DNA of 64,000 nucleotides, from positions 62,001 through 126,000 of the forward strand of contig NZ_CP107900.1 in NCBI RefSeq assembly GCF_036013915.1. The letters are read 5' to 3'. Each line of letters begins with the position of its first letter. Position 1 is the stretch's first letter. Position numbers and translations under genes: made by a program. The notes below the pieces were generated by a model. That model was not told the DNA's origin. It worked only from the letters and a program-made list of their open reading frames with translations, and searched no databases. Positions 1 through 8,971 of this stretch are shown in pieces. The stretch is from Streptomyces sp. NBC_00464. GTDB taxonomy: Bacteria > Actinomycetota > Actinomycetes > Streptomycetales > Streptomycetaceae.

Positions 1-13
1 ACTCGCCGCCCAC

Positions 14-514
14 ATGGGTGGCCGCATGGCACCAGGAACAGGACCAGATCTCCTCTTCCCAGGCCGTCGGTGGTACCGGCCACCGCCACATCGACCGCCC
101 GCACACATCACACTCCACAGGCGGATCCTCACACGCCGGCACGGGCCGACCAAAGCGGCCAACATCGCGCCAGTTATCAAACGCCCTGGCCAGGACAAAA
201 CGCTCTTTAAGAAGGCCATCGACCGCACCATCGCGGACAGCATCGCCCGCGGCGAGGAGAAGATCGACGACATCCGGCGCGAGCAGATCATGCGGTACCA
301 CCGTCTCCAGGCCGCCCACTGGGGCAAGGCGATCAAGGGCGACACCAAGGCGAGCGACATCGTCCTCAAGTGCATGCAAGGCACCGAGCGCCTCCAGGAC
401 CTCGTCTCGCCCAAGCGCATCAGCATCGATGCCCAGAAGCTCGGCGACGACATCCTCGCCCTGCTCGCCGATGACGGTGCCGGCAACGACGACGACGCCG
501 GAGCAGCACCGTGA
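14..514 (+). CDS. Putative phage terminase small-subunit-like protein (5' end uncertain)
   Basis: The frame is open for 166 codons. The last ~110 residues, rich in charged helices (for example EEKIDDIRREQIMRYHRLQ), look coding, while the first ~45 are Pro/Arg-rich and look like out-of-frame translation. The true start is therefore probably internal or lost. It ends 40 bases before the terminase large subunit, the usual place for a small subunit or packaging accessory. The small-subunit role is inferred from position and helical character only; no diagnostic motif is visible. Confidence 0.4.
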   Translation: MGGRMAPGTGPDLLFPGRRWYRPPPHRPPAHITLHRRILTRRHGPTKAANIAPVIKRPGQDKTLFKKAIDRTIADSIARGEEKIDDIRREQIMRYHRLQAAHWGKAIKGDTKASDIVLKCMQGTERLQDLVSPKRISIDAQKLGDDILALLADDGAGNDDDAGAAP

Positions 515-553
515 CCGACCACGGACGGGCCCGGCCGGGGGAGGGGCGACAGG

Positions 554-2176
554 ATGCCAACCGCCGAGGAGATTGAGCGCCAGGTCCTCGAGCTCGTCCG
601 GGCGGGCGACGTCGCGACGCTCCGCCTGGTCCGGGACCGTTTCGCCTCGCGGCGCAGCAGCGCGTCCGCCCAGCGGGCCGTCAAGTACATGGACGACCCG
701 GTCGGCTGGGTGCGGGACGTCATCGACTGGCAGCCCGGCGAAGGGCTCGCCGCCTACCAGGAGGACGTCCTCGACCTGCTTGCCCGGGAGCGTCGTGTCG
801 CGGCCCGCGGACCGCATGGTCTGGGCAAGACCGGCATGGCCGCGCTCGGCGTCCTCTGGTTCGCGACGACCCGCGATGCTGCCGGCATCGACTGGAAGGT
901 CCTGACGACCGCCTCCGCCTGGCGGCACCTCTCCGTGTATCTGTTCCCGGAGATCCACAAGTGGGCGCGGCGCATCAAGTGGGAGATGCTCGGCCGCCCG
1001 CCGTTCCGGGAGAACGCCGAGCTCCTCGTCCACAACATCAAGCTCAGGTACGGAGCGGCGTCCGCGGTCGCCTCAACGAAGCCCGAGCTGATCGAGGGTG
1101 CGCACGCCGACAGCCTGCTCTACCTGATCGACGAGGCGAAGATCGTCCCTGATGGCACCTGGGACGCCATTGAAGGCGCCTTCTCCGGCGGCAAGACCTC
1201 CGGCCTACCCGAAGCGTTCGTCTTCGCCATCTCGACGCCTGGGCCCCCGTCAGGGCGTTTCTACGACATCCACAGCAGGAAGCCGGGGTTCGAGGACTGG
1301 TTCGTACGGCACGTCACCCTCGCTGAGGCGGTCGCTGCCGGCCGGATCTCCCCAGACTGGGCGGAGCAGCGCGCCCGCCAGTGGGGCCGAGACTCCGCGA
1401 TCTACGCGAACCGTGTCCTCGGCGAGTTCCACGCCTCCGACGAGGACAGCGTCATCCCCCTGTCCTGGGTCGAGGCCGCCGTCGAGCGCTGGCACCTGTG
1501 GGACCAGGCCGGACGGCCGGCACTCGAGGGGCGGCAGTTCCTCGGCGTCGACGTCGCACGCGCCGGGGGAGACTCCACCGTCCTCGCGTACCGGACCGGC
1601 CTCGCGTACACCGAGCTCGAGACGCACGACCGCGAGGACACCATGGAGACGACCGCCCGCGTTCAGGCCGCCGTGGGCCGCCGCCTGGGCACCGTGCCGG
1701 TCGTCGACTCCATGGGTGTCGGCGGTGGCGTCGTCGACCGCCTCAGGGAGCTCGACGAGCCCGTCCTCGCCTACACCGGAGCAGCGAAGAGCCGCATGCG
1801 GTCGAGAGACGGAGAGTGGGGGTTCAACAACACCAGGAGCGCCGCCTACTGGCGCACCCGGGAGCTCCTCGACCCCGCGTTCGACCCGACACTGATGCTC
1901 CCGCCGGATGACCTCCTGCTCGCCGACCTGACCGCCCCGACATGGGCGGTCAAGACCGGGCGACCTCCGACGATCCAGATCGAGCCGAAGGACGACCTGA
2001 TCAAACGGCTCGGCCGCTCCCCGGACCGCGGGGACGCCGTCGTGATGGGCCTGTACGCCGAGCTGCTCGCCTCGACGACCGTTCAGAACCCGGCGAAGGC
2101 CGGCACGGGCAGCCAGGCCGCAGCGAGCAGGTACGGGCGCACCATCGGCGGGACACACTCGGCGCGGGGGAGGTAG
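554..2176 (+). CDS. Phage terminase large subunit (packaging ATPase/nuclease)
   Basis: A 540-residue protein that would pump phage DNA into the prohead and cut concatemers. A Walker A-like loop RGPHGLGKT lies near residues 84-92 and a Walker B with catalytic Glu (LLYLIDEAK) near 187-195. The C-terminal half begins an RNase H-like nuclease with FLGVDVARAGGDST near 330-343. Length and domain order fit intact large terminases. Its last 57 codons are repeated at 4213-4383. No portal or capsid gene follows, so it sits in a prophage remnant or satellite. Confidence 0.85.
   Translation: MPTAEEIERQVLELVRAGDVATLRLVRDRFASRRSSASAQRAVKYMDDPVGWVRDVIDWQPGEGLAAYQEDVLDLLARERRVAARGPHGLGKTGMAALGVLWFATTRDAAGIDWKVLTTASAWRHLSVYLFPEIHKWARRIKWEMLGRPPFRENAELLVHNIKLRYGAASAVASTKPELIEGAHADSLLYLIDEAKIVPDGTWDAIEGAFSGGKTSGLPEAFVFAISTPGPPSGRFYDIHSRKPGFEDWFVRHVTLAEAVAAGRISPDWAEQRARQWGRDSAIYANRVLGEFHASDEDSVIPLSWVEAAVERWHLWDQAGRPALEGRQFLGVDVARAGGDSTVLAYRTGLAYTELETHDREDTMETTARVQAAVGRRLGTVPVVDSMGVGGGVVDRLRELDEPVLAYTGAAKSRMRSRDGEWGFNNTRSAAYWRTRELLDPAFDPTLMLPPDDLLLADLTAPTWAVKTGRPPTIQIEPKDDLIKRLGRSPDRGDAVVMGLYAELLASTTVQNPAKAGTGSQAAASRYGRTIGGTHSARGR
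2006..2176 (+). repeat. Direct repeat A, copy 1 (terminase 3' end)
   Basis: This 3' part of the terminase gene, through its stop codon, recurs at 4213-4383 with only scattered substitutions and small indels. The two copies flank the PIN-domain gene and the 115-residue gene. Confidence 0.9.
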
Positions 2177-2194
2177 GGGCCAGGCTGGCTCCAA

Positions 2195-3487
2195 CTACAG
2201 GTCCTCTTCCTCCTCCCGGTAAGCATCGTCGTCCGAGAGGGGTTGCTCCTTTGCGGCCCTTTGCAGGGTGCTCAACAGGTCTCCCTCGTTGACCCTCAGG
2301 TACTCAGGGACGTTCTGCAGGCTGGGATCCGGATTGCTCATGGAGTGGAGGAAGGCCATAAACATCTCCAGCTTCGTTGCCTTGCCTCCCCGGTCAAGCC
2401 CAATTTCACGCGCCCTTGCCAGGGCGGCGGTGCTGGGGCTGACCTGCATGGTCCACTCGACGTCCCGGACGTTCACAGTGGCTGCAGTGCGCACGCCCCG
2501 GCCAAGACGCTCGATCTCGAGGCATCGGCCTGTCTTATTACTGATGGGGGCGAGGAAAGGGCCCTCCCAGTGGCAAGCCGCCATCGTGAAGTGTCCGCCT
2601 ACAAGAGCCAGACCCGAAATCTCCCAGCGGGAGGAGGCGACGACGTACTCCTCCTCCCCGAGCCGATAGGCCTGGAACGGGCCGACATCGACGAGTCTGG
2701 CGTGCGGCCCGTCCTTGTACTTGAGCCACCCAGTCGCCTCCGCGCGTTCGCCAGCAGACGTCATAACGTCGAATGCCAGCCCCGCATTGACGTTGCCCCA
2801 CATGTCAGCGGCCATCTCCTGAATGGTGACGGCGTTCCGTTCCAGCAGCGCCCGGACGTCCCCCTCTTCGATATCGACGGTGGGTGCCACCAGGGCGAGT
2901 ACGTCACCGAGATTCGTCAGGTGCTTGAACCGGTCGCCCAGGTCCTCGACATCGGCGTCCATCGGCGACGGGTAGACGCCTCCGCCCTTCGTGAAATCCT
3001 TGTGGTTACTGCTGACGAAGTACACGTTCTCGTCAGGGTGATCTCGTGCGTACTCGATGGCCGTCAGCCAGATCGCCGCATCGCGAGCACCGATCTTCGG
3101 AGCCCTCTCGCCCTCGCCTTTTCTCTTGGCCGGTGGCAGAACGTTGGCCTCTCGGAACATCCCTTCCCGCAGCGCGGCCTCGCTTGTGGGTAGCACCTCC
3201 AGAATGCCGCGGTACTTATCCCGCCAGAGCTTCCGTACCCCCTCCGGGTCCGGGCTGTCTAGCTTCGGTTCCGTCCGGTGGCTCTTTCCCTGAAGGCGGC
3301 TGAGGGCAAGGGTGGCGGCCTCGTGCGCCTCTCCGTAGGCCAGAGCCTTCTGAGCCGCGAGTTCCTCGACTGCCATCCAAGGAGCGCCGATCTGCTCCGC
3401 CTTGGTCCGCCTGATGGCGCGCAGGACTGCTGCCTCGCTGCCGTCGAGACTCATCCCGCGTATCACGCAACTATCCAGAATGATCAT
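2195..3487 (-). CDS. PIN-like domain protein (DUF4935-type), putative RNase
   Basis: A 430-residue protein opening with MIILDSCVI, the first acidic residue of a PIN nuclease fold. Further expected PIN features are an internal GARDAAIWLTAIEYA segment and VYFVSSNHKDF. The remaining ~230 residues are unrecognised. DUF4935-type PIN proteins are expected to be metal-dependent RNases. It lies antisense between the terminase 3' end and repeat B, the position of a phage moron or defence cargo gene, with no partner antitoxin. The RNase call is from family pattern; a defence role is inference. Confidence 0.6.
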   Translation of the reverse strand: MIILDSCVIRGMSLDGSEAAVLRAIRRTKAEQIGAPWMAVEELAAQKALAYGEAHEAATLALSRLQGKSHRTEPKLDSPDPEGVRKLWRDKYRGILEVLPTSEAALREGMFREANVLPPAKRKGEGERAPKIGARDAAIWLTAIEYARDHPDENVYFVSSNHKDFTKGGGVYPSPMDADVEDLGDRFKHLTNLGDVLALVAPTVDIEEGDVRALLERNAVTIQEMAADMWGNVNAGLAFDVMTSAGERAEATGWLKYKDGPHARLVDVGPFQAYRLGEEEYVVASSRWEISGLALVGGHFTMAACHWEGPFLAPISNKTGRCLEIERLGRGVRTAATVNVRDVEWTMQVSPSTAALARAREIGLDRGGKATKLEMFMAFLHSMSNPDPSLQNVPEYLRVNEGDLLSTLQRAAKEQPLSDDDAYREEEEDL

Positions 3488-3654
3488 GCCGTTGCCCTAG
3501 CTCTCGCTCAATGTCCAGATACGAGTAGCACCCGGAGCCTGCTCTTCGCAGCCGAGTTGACGCACCGCGTCCTCGCGCGGAGCTGTCGGTACAGCGAGGC
3601 GCGCTCGCCAGCGGTGCTCCGGAGGTAGCAGCTGGCCCCCGGGGAGGACGCATC

Positions 3655-3752
3655 CACCGGGGGCCAGCGAAGCCCGGCCGTACTCCGGGCCGGAGGCGCC
3701 ATCAGCTACAGGGTGCGTAGTCCTGCGCCGCCCGGGCACTGTATCGGCGGCA
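3655..3752. repeat. Direct repeat B, copy 1
   Basis: This stretch, including CCGCCCGGGCACTG near its end, is similar to 5145-5238, just upstream of the tail-like gene. Nothing else was recognised in the 3488-3863 gap. Confidence 0.7.
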
Positions 3753-3863
3753 CGTCGGCGGCGCGCGGCCGGTGACGAAAAGCTGCGACTGGCCCACCCG
3801 GGTCACGCCGCCCTGAGATCATCAGTCCGTCCCGACCCGTGACACGAACCGAGGTGCCCCAAG

Positions 3864-4211
3864 ATGTGGGACTACGCAAAGCTCTCCGCAGAAGCCTCGA
3901 AGCTGGGCGGCCCCGCAGCCCTTCGAACCGCCTACAAGCTGGCGGGCCGCACGAAGGGCCTCGAGAAGGGCCTCGAGAAGGGTCTCGCCATCGGTCTGTG
4001 GGCGGGCCGCGCACAAGGCGTTGTCGTCACCGCTGGTGTCGCCTACGCGGGGAACGCCATCTACAAGACGCTGCGCGCCCGCAGCGTCGTCAGCGCCGAC
4101 GCCCAACCGGCGGCCGAAGCCACCGCAGGGACGCCCGCACCCGGCGAGCAGCCTGACGTGCAGGCAACCGAGCCTCCGGCCGTATCGGTGGAGGATCCGG
4201 CAGACCAGTAG
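3864..4211 (+). CDS. Small protein with KGLEKGL repeats, probably membrane-associated
   Basis: A 115-residue protein from an ATG. It has an N-terminal helix, a short tandem KGLEKGLEKGLAIGL repeat around residues 32-46, a small hydrophobic stretch (VVVTAGVAYAGNAIY) and an acidic, Pro-rich tail. The family is not recognised. It lies between repeats B and A', so it is part of the duplicated phage-remnant block. It is supported by plausible coding character and an upstream GAGGTG-like sequence. Confidence 0.5.
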   Translation: MWDYAKLSAEASKLGGPAALRTAYKLAGRTKGLEKGLEKGLAIGLWAGRAQGVVVTAGVAYAGNAIYKTLRARSVVSADAQPAAEATAGTPAPGEQPDVQATEPPAVSVEDPADQ

Positions 4212-4212
4212 G

Positions 4213-4383
4213 CGGCCCGGCCGCTCCCCCGACCGTGGGGACGCCGTCGTGATGGGCCTGTACGCCGAGCTGCTCGCCTCGACGACCGTGCAGAACCCGG
4301 CGAAGGGGACGGGCAGTCAGGCCGCCGCCAACCGGTACGGGCGCACCATCGGCGGCGGGACGTCCTCAGCGCGGGGCAGGTAG
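4213..4383 (+). pseudogene. Duplicated terminase 3' fragment (repeat A, copy 2)
   Basis: It encodes the same C-terminal residues as the full terminase gene (SPDRGDAVVMGLYAELLAST onward), with a short deletion and a few substitutions, and ends in TAG at the homologous place. There is no N-terminal part, so it is a relic of duplication or recombination. Confidence 0.9.
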
Positions 4384-4406
4384 GGGGCGAGGCGAGGCAG
4401 TAGCCA

Positions 4407-4994
4407 TCAGGCGGCCGGGCCGGGGGAACCGGTCGGCGGGCTCGCCAGGGGTGCGGGGGCCGGACGCTGTGCGGCCCGGATCGCGTTGTGGATGTCCGAT
4501 CGCTCTTCGGCGTTGTAGAGCGCACGGTGGGCGCGCTTTGTGCGCAGGGCCCTCCATAAGGCTTCTGTGATCGACACGAAATAGCCTTCGACGACCAGCA
4601 CCGCAATTGAGATGGCAGTGACGTAGAAGGAGCTTTCTGCGAGGTCAGGGTCTGGACCGGCGTTGGCGGTTCCGATCCACCTCAGCATCCGCAACTGGCT
4701 CTCGAGCAGCAGACCGCAGAGCGAGAACCAGACAACGCTAGCCAAGACGACCGGGGTCGATCGCCCTAGCTCGCGCCGCGCCTGGCGCGACCCGAGCTTG
4801 AGGAGGTCGTCGACGGTGTACTCCTCGCCGCGCCGCTTCGCATCCATCAGCGCAGCCCTCTTCGCGAGACGCTGTCGTTGCAGCTCGGTCACCGCTTGGT
4901 ATGACCTCTGCATTAGCTTCGTGTACTGCACTGTGCCGATCAGTAGAACCGCGCCGTTCAGTGTCGTCAGCACTGCCACGTTGTCGTTGCTCAT
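4407..4994 (-). CDS. Small membrane protein with cytosolic coiled region
   Basis: 195 residues from the ATG of MSNDNVAVLTTLNG. A longer frame exists upstream but that extension looks like noise derived from repeat B'. Three hydrophobic segments are seen: near residues 6-20, near 85-105 (TPVVLASVVWFSLCGLLL) and near 125-150. A charged linker (LQRQRLAKRAALMDAKRRGEE) lies between the first two. The family is not recognised. It occupies, antisense, the same slot between repeats A' and B' that the PIN gene occupies between A and B, so it is likely an alternative cargo gene. Confidence 0.6.
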   Translation of the reverse strand: MSNDNVAVLTTLNGAVLLIGTVQYTKLMQRSYQAVTELQRQRLAKRAALMDAKRRGEEYTVDDLLKLGSRQARRELGRSTPVVLASVVWFSLCGLLLESQLRMLRWIGTANAGPDPDLAESSFYVTAISIAVLVVEGYFVSITEALWRALRTKRAHRALYNAEERSDIHNAIRAAQRPAPAPLASPPTGSPGPAA

Positions 4995-5144
4995 CGCCCA
5001 GGCCACGGGCCCCCCCACGGTTCGTATCGCGTCGCGTCTCGGCTCTATGAGTACCGGACAGGCGGGCCCCCTACTCGGCGAACCCTTCAACTCGACGCCA
5101 TTCACTGGCGCTCCCTGAGGTGCGGGCCCCCAAGGTGGCGCGTT

Positions 5145-5238
5145 CCCTGGGAGCCCGCGAGCCCGGCCGCACTCCGGGCTAGGAGTGCCGGCAGCCGCAA
5201 GGTGTGTGCCCCTGCGCCGCCCGGGCACTGCATCGGCA
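5145..5238. repeat. Direct repeat B, copy 2
   Basis: Homologous to 3655-3752. It ends at the start codon of the tail-like gene, so it is probably that gene's original upstream flank. Confidence 0.7.
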
Positions 5239-5876
5239 TGACCGCCAGCACTCCAGGGCGAGGAGAGCCCGGGGCGATCCCGCTCAGCCTGCCGTCCGGC
5301 TACACCTACAACCAGACCACCGGCATCCTGCGCGCGGACAACACCCTCACCGGCTGCACCCTCAACAACCCCACCCGCGCGCAGTCCGCCCGGTTCCGCC
5401 TAACCGGGGTCTCGACGTTCACGCTCCGGTACCTCGGCAGCCGGGTCCTCAACACCCCATGTCAGCGCTTCGGTAACTGGGAGTTCGGCGCCCTCGACGT
5501 CTCCCTCGGCGGGACGTTCCTCCGCACCGTCTGCCGGGACTGCACCGGCGCCGTCACCTCCACGACGGACACCCTCCTCGACGGAGAGACGCCCTACACC
5601 CCGACCGGACTCGTTGGCGTCTGCCCGACGTCGGCAGAGGACGAGGATGAGCCGTGCCGGGACAGCTCCCAAACCCTTCTGTGTGACACCGCCGCCCAGG
5701 AGGCGGTCACCGTCCTTGACGCCGGCAACCGGCCCGGGGCCGACGGCTGGGAGATCGTTTCGTACACCGGCTACGGGCCCGGCTACGGGCCGGAGGCGGC
5801 GCTCCCGTACCCGCACGGGCAACCGGGGGTCACCAGATGCCAGTCGCAGACCACCCGGGTCGAGCGGGGTCAGTAG
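5238..5876 (+). CDS. Putative phage structural (tail/minor) protein
   Basis: 212 residues from the ATG of MTASTPGRGEPG. A beta-rich, Gly/Thr-rich composition with paired cysteines (CRDCTG; CRDSSQTLLCD), and later VTVLDAGNRPGADGWEIVSYTG. The style resembles Streptomyces phage tail or fibre-associated proteins, but I recognise no catalytic motif. It may be truncated, because it stops 7 bases past the 3' end of the convergent HEAT-protein gene. Confidence 0.5.
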   Translation: MTASTPGRGEPGAIPLSLPSGYTYNQTTGILRADNTLTGCTLNNPTRAQSARFRLTGVSTFTLRYLGSRVLNTPCQRFGNWEFGALDVSLGGTFLRTVCRDCTGAVTSTTDTLLDGETPYTPTGLVGVCPTSAEDEDEPCRDSSQTLLCDTAAQEAVTVLDAGNRPGADGWEIVSYTGYGPGYGPEAALPYPHGQPGVTRCQSQTTRVERGQ

Positions 5877-7633
5877 GGCGGTTCCTTCCCGTAGCCGTTT
5901 CCGGCCTTTGGCCGGGCGGTGCGGGGTGCTTGGGGGTCGCTGAGCGCGTTAAGCGTGGCTCGGGCCGCGGCGCGCACTGCTTCGTCGGGGGCGTTAGTCA
6001 GCAGGCGGACGAAGGCGTGGGCGCCTTGTGCGTCAAGGCCGAAGGATGCAAGGGCATCGAGCGCACCGGTCACCACGCCCCAGCTTTGGTGCTGGCCAGC
6101 CCACGTGAGGGTGTCGGTGATCACGGGTATAGCAAGGGGGTCCTTCAGTTCGGCCAGGCAGGACAGGTAGAGGCCGGCGGGGATGGGGGCGTTGGGGCGG
6201 GCGGGGTCGATGAAGCTGAGGCCGTCGGCGAGGAGGGGGACGAGCTGGTCGGCGGCTTGCGGGTAGCCACTGACGCCGTACAGGACCCGCCAGTCGTCCA
6301 CCCGGGTCTCCAGGGAGCGGATCAGGTCGGGGAGGGCGCGGGGGTCATGGTGGTCGGCCAGGGTCATGACCGCTTCTTGGTAGGCACGGCGGACGACGGC
6401 GTTGTCGGTAGCCCAGACGTCCGGGCCGTGGGCGGCCCGCAGAGTGGCCATGTAGTCGTCGAGGGTGTCGAGAAGGAGCTCGGTGTCCTCGGGAGCGACC
6501 CGGAGCCGGCCACCGAACCACTGGCTGAATCCGCCTTGGATGGTGCGGGCTGCGGCCAAGTCGTCCGGGAGCAGGTCGAGAAGAGCGGTCAGCACTGGAC
6601 GGGGCAGGGTGCCGGGGAGGTCCTTCGTCATGGCGATGGCGTCGTACCGGGTGGCGGCATCGGGGCTGGTCAACTGTGCGACCAGGAGCGCCGTACGCTC
6701 CGCGATCCGGTCGCCCAAGGTCGTGTGGAGAGTGCGCAGGACACTGCTGAGCGGGGAGTGTTCCTCCCAGGGGTGGTCGGGATCGAAGTGCTCGGCGGCC
6801 AGGTGAGCGGGGCGCACCGTGGGCACGACTGCGCGGCCGCGGACGTGCAACGTCGATATGCACCACCGGCATCCGTCACACGACTTCTCAGCGGTCGGGG
6901 TCGCGGTGATGTCCCGCAGAAGGGCAATCGCGCGGGGCACAAGGCCGGCGGTGTCCTGGCCCGGGTCGATCAGGGCACGGTGTGTGAGGGCTGAAAGCCG
7001 GACGGGGGCGTCGGCGTGGGGCCGTTCAGGGCCGTCGATCAGCTCGTCCAGCCAGGTTGCCACGGTCGTCCCCACCTCTGGCAGCCGGACGGCCAGACGC
7101 GCGAGCGTGCGGACGACCATCAGCCGCTCCAAGATCCCGTCCTCGGCCGGCAGGCGCTCGGCCAGCACGCGGGCGGCGCACCGTCCGTCGGCGAGGAAGA
7201 GACCGACGGCCTCGATCGCCGGGCGGCGCACCAACGGATCCGGGTCCGCCGCGTAACGGACGAAGGTGTCCGCCCGCTCGGTCATCTCAGCGGTGATGCC
7301 GACGTGAGCCGTCGACTCGACGCCATTCGACGTGAAGTAGACGCACTCAGGGTCACGGCGCGCACTCGCTCGGCCGATGCTGAGGAGCAGTCTGACGATC
7401 TCGGCCCGGTCAGGGGTGGCAGGGTCATCTGCCATGTCGAACAGGAACGGCAAGCTCATCGCCGTGCACGGGTCGACGGCTCCCTGGTCATGGGCCTCCG
7501 CGTAGAACCCATCGAACGCCTCGGCCCGTACGGCGGGGGCCGGGGAGAGCATGTTCCTGAGATGGTCCGGGACCCCACATACCTGACCGGGCAGGTGGCC
7601 GGCCATCCAGTCGACATCATGTGCGTGGATCAT
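5870..7633 (-). CDS. HEAT/ARM-like repeat protein
   Basis: 587 residues from the ATG of MIHAHDVDW (the frame extends 13 codons further). Helical repeats recur throughout: DPDPLVRRPAIEAVGLFLAD, DPRALPDLIRSLETRVDDW, DPLAIPVITDTLTWAGQH, DEAVRAAARATLNALSD. These have the charged Pro/Arg pattern of HEAT repeats, which act as protein-binding scaffolds. There is no enzymatic motif. Such proteins are common single genes in Streptomyces, often near polymorphic toxin loci. Specific role unknown. Confidence 0.75.
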   Translation of the reverse strand: MIHAHDVDWMAGHLPGQVCGVPDHLRNMLSPAPAVRAEAFDGFYAEAHDQGAVDPCTAMSLPFLFDMADDPATPDRAEIVRLLLSIGRASARRDPECVYFTSNGVESTAHVGITAEMTERADTFVRYAADPDPLVRRPAIEAVGLFLADGRCAARVLAERLPAEDGILERLMVVRTLARLAVRLPEVGTTVATWLDELIDGPERPHADAPVRLSALTHRALIDPGQDTAGLVPRAIALLRDITATPTAEKSCDGCRWCISTLHVRGRAVVPTVRPAHLAAEHFDPDHPWEEHSPLSSVLRTLHTTLGDRIAERTALLVAQLTSPDAATRYDAIAMTKDLPGTLPRPVLTALLDLLPDDLAAARTIQGGFSQWFGGRLRVAPEDTELLLDTLDDYMATLRAAHGPDVWATDNAVVRRAYQEAVMTLADHHDPRALPDLIRSLETRVDDWRVLYGVSGYPQAADQLVPLLADGLSFIDPARPNAPIPAGLYLSCLAELKDPLAIPVITDTLTWAGQHQSWGVVTGALDALASFGLDAQGAHAFVRLLTNAPDEAVRAAARATLNALSDPQAPRTARPKAGNGYGKEPPY

Positions 7634-7903
7634 GGACGACAGTCTGCAAGGGACCACTGACATCGGCGGCACCGGCTGAGCACCGTCGGCACCCTACGGA
7701 CCACGCGCGACGCTCTCCGCACACCGAAGCGAGAGGACCGGGCCTCTGGCAGTCACCCCGCGCGCTGAGGGCACCACCTTCGCGGCCCCGAACTGGCCAA
7801 CTCAACTGCACGGCAAGACAAGCCCAGTGCTCATTGGACAGACGCAGTGCTCGGTCACAACACCTCGTTCCGGCAGGTCGTGATCGCATTGCGAGGTCGC
7901 ATG

Positions 7904-7919
7904 TTCGATTTATGTTCGA
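7904..7919. promoter_or_regulatory. Possible degenerate SOS (LexA) box
   Basis: A full GTTCGA half-site is preceded ten bases upstream by a second GTTCGA, giving TTCGATTTATGTTCGA. Actinobacterial LexA boxes pair TCGAAC with GTTCGA; here only the right half is exact. The position, about 60 bases before a dnaE2-like start codon, makes the call sensible. The rest of 7634-7981 shows no gene. Confidence 0.3.
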
Positions 7920-7981
7920 GTACTGTGGAGATCCAGGCGGATAGTTTGGGTTGTTTTGGGGTCATGTGACCGGAGGGCGTG

Positions 7982-8623
7982 ATGGGTGGTGGAGTGCATC
8001 TGCATGTCGCCAGCGGCTACTCGGCCCGCTATGGCGCCTCCCATCCGCATGATCTGGTCGCCAGGGCCGCCGAGCGCGGTATCGAGGCGCTCGCGCTGAC
8101 CGACCGGGACACGGTCACCGGAGCGGTCCGCTTCGCGAAGGCCGCGACCGCCCGCGGATCGGGTCCGCGCCAGCGAGAGGCGTACCTGTTCGAGGAGGGC
8201 CGCGAGTTGCTGTGGTGGTACGTGGAGCAGGTACGCGGACTGTTCCAGGACGATCCCGAACATCCTGCTGCCCCGTTGTGGCCCTCGGAGCGGCTGCCCG
8301 CCAGGGTCGCCTTGCTGAACCTACCGGTCGCCCCGGCGGTGACACCGTCGACGTTCCGCCGCTCGTTGAAGGGGGCGGGTGCGGAATTCCTGACCGGTCC
8401 GGTGCGGGAGTTGTTCCCGCATCTGCTGCGCCACGCGTGCGCGGCGCACAACTATGAGAACGGCATGTCCTTGTGGGAGGTTCAGAAATTGCTGGGACAT
8501 ATCTGGGCAACCACGACGGCCCGGTGTCTCGCGTCCGTACATGCGGACCCTGAGGCGGCGGACCGTAACGCTTCCGAGCGGGCCGCCCAACGGCTGCTCC
8601 TGGACCAGGGGAACCTTCGGTGA
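7982..8623 (+). pseudogene. Chimeric ORF: DnaE2-like PHP N-terminus fused to tyrosine-recombinase C-terminus
   Basis: The first ~58 codons (HLHVASGYSARYGASHPHDL ... ALTDRDTVTGAVRFAKAATA) match the PHP-domain start of error-prone polymerase DnaE2. At about 8157 the frame passes directly into an integrase tail containing HLLRHACAAHNYENG and LLGHIWATTTARCLA, the HxxR and GH boxes of tyrosine recombinases. The usual catalytic Tyr region reads TARCLASVHAD, so the nucleophile appears lost (Cys in its place). There is a good GGAGG before the ATG. Neither parent activity should survive. It overlaps the next gene by GTGA, as in the intact module at 54.99 kb. Confidence 0.8.
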
Positions 8624-8964
8624 AGTGGAATCTGCGCATGGTGGCGGCCCAGCGGGATATCTGGCGTCCGGTGCAACTGCTGGCCGCGTTCAAGGCGGTG
8701 GGGTTCAATCCGTCGCTGAGCAAGACCTCGGCACTGTGGGGCGGGACGCCGGTGACGGTTCGCCTGGAGGATCTGGACATGATCTGCCAGGCACTGCAGT
8801 GCACGGTCGCTGACCTGATGCAGGCCGAGCCGGTCGCCGTCGCCGAAGCCTCTGAAGAGCAGCCGCAGGCGCTGGCGGTGGGTGAGGTGCCCAGGGCCAG
8901 GCCGGGGCCGGTGCGCCCGGTGACTCGGCGCGATGGGCCGCGTCGCCTGCTTCCGCCGAACTGA
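8620..8964 (+). CDS. Small Cro/Xre-type HTH protein (recombinase module, copy 1)
   Basis: 114 residues from a GTG overlapping the upstream stop (GTGA). It has the pattern of small Cro-like HTH proteins: an N-terminal helix pair, LLAAFKAVGFNPSLSKTSALWG as the DNA-reading part, then LEDLDMICQALQCTVADLMQ. The C-terminus is Pro/Arg-rich. The same gene, in the same place between recombinase and zinc protein, occurs at 54997-55332. It is likely a DNA-binding accessory or regulator of the recombinase module. Confidence 0.75.
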   Translation: MKWNLRMVAAQRDIWRPVQLLAAFKAVGFNPSLSKTSALWGGTPVTVRLEDLDMICQALQCTVADLMQAEPVAVAEASEEQPQALAVGEVPRARPGPVRPVTRRDGPRRLLPPN

Positions 8965-8971
8965 GGCTGAC

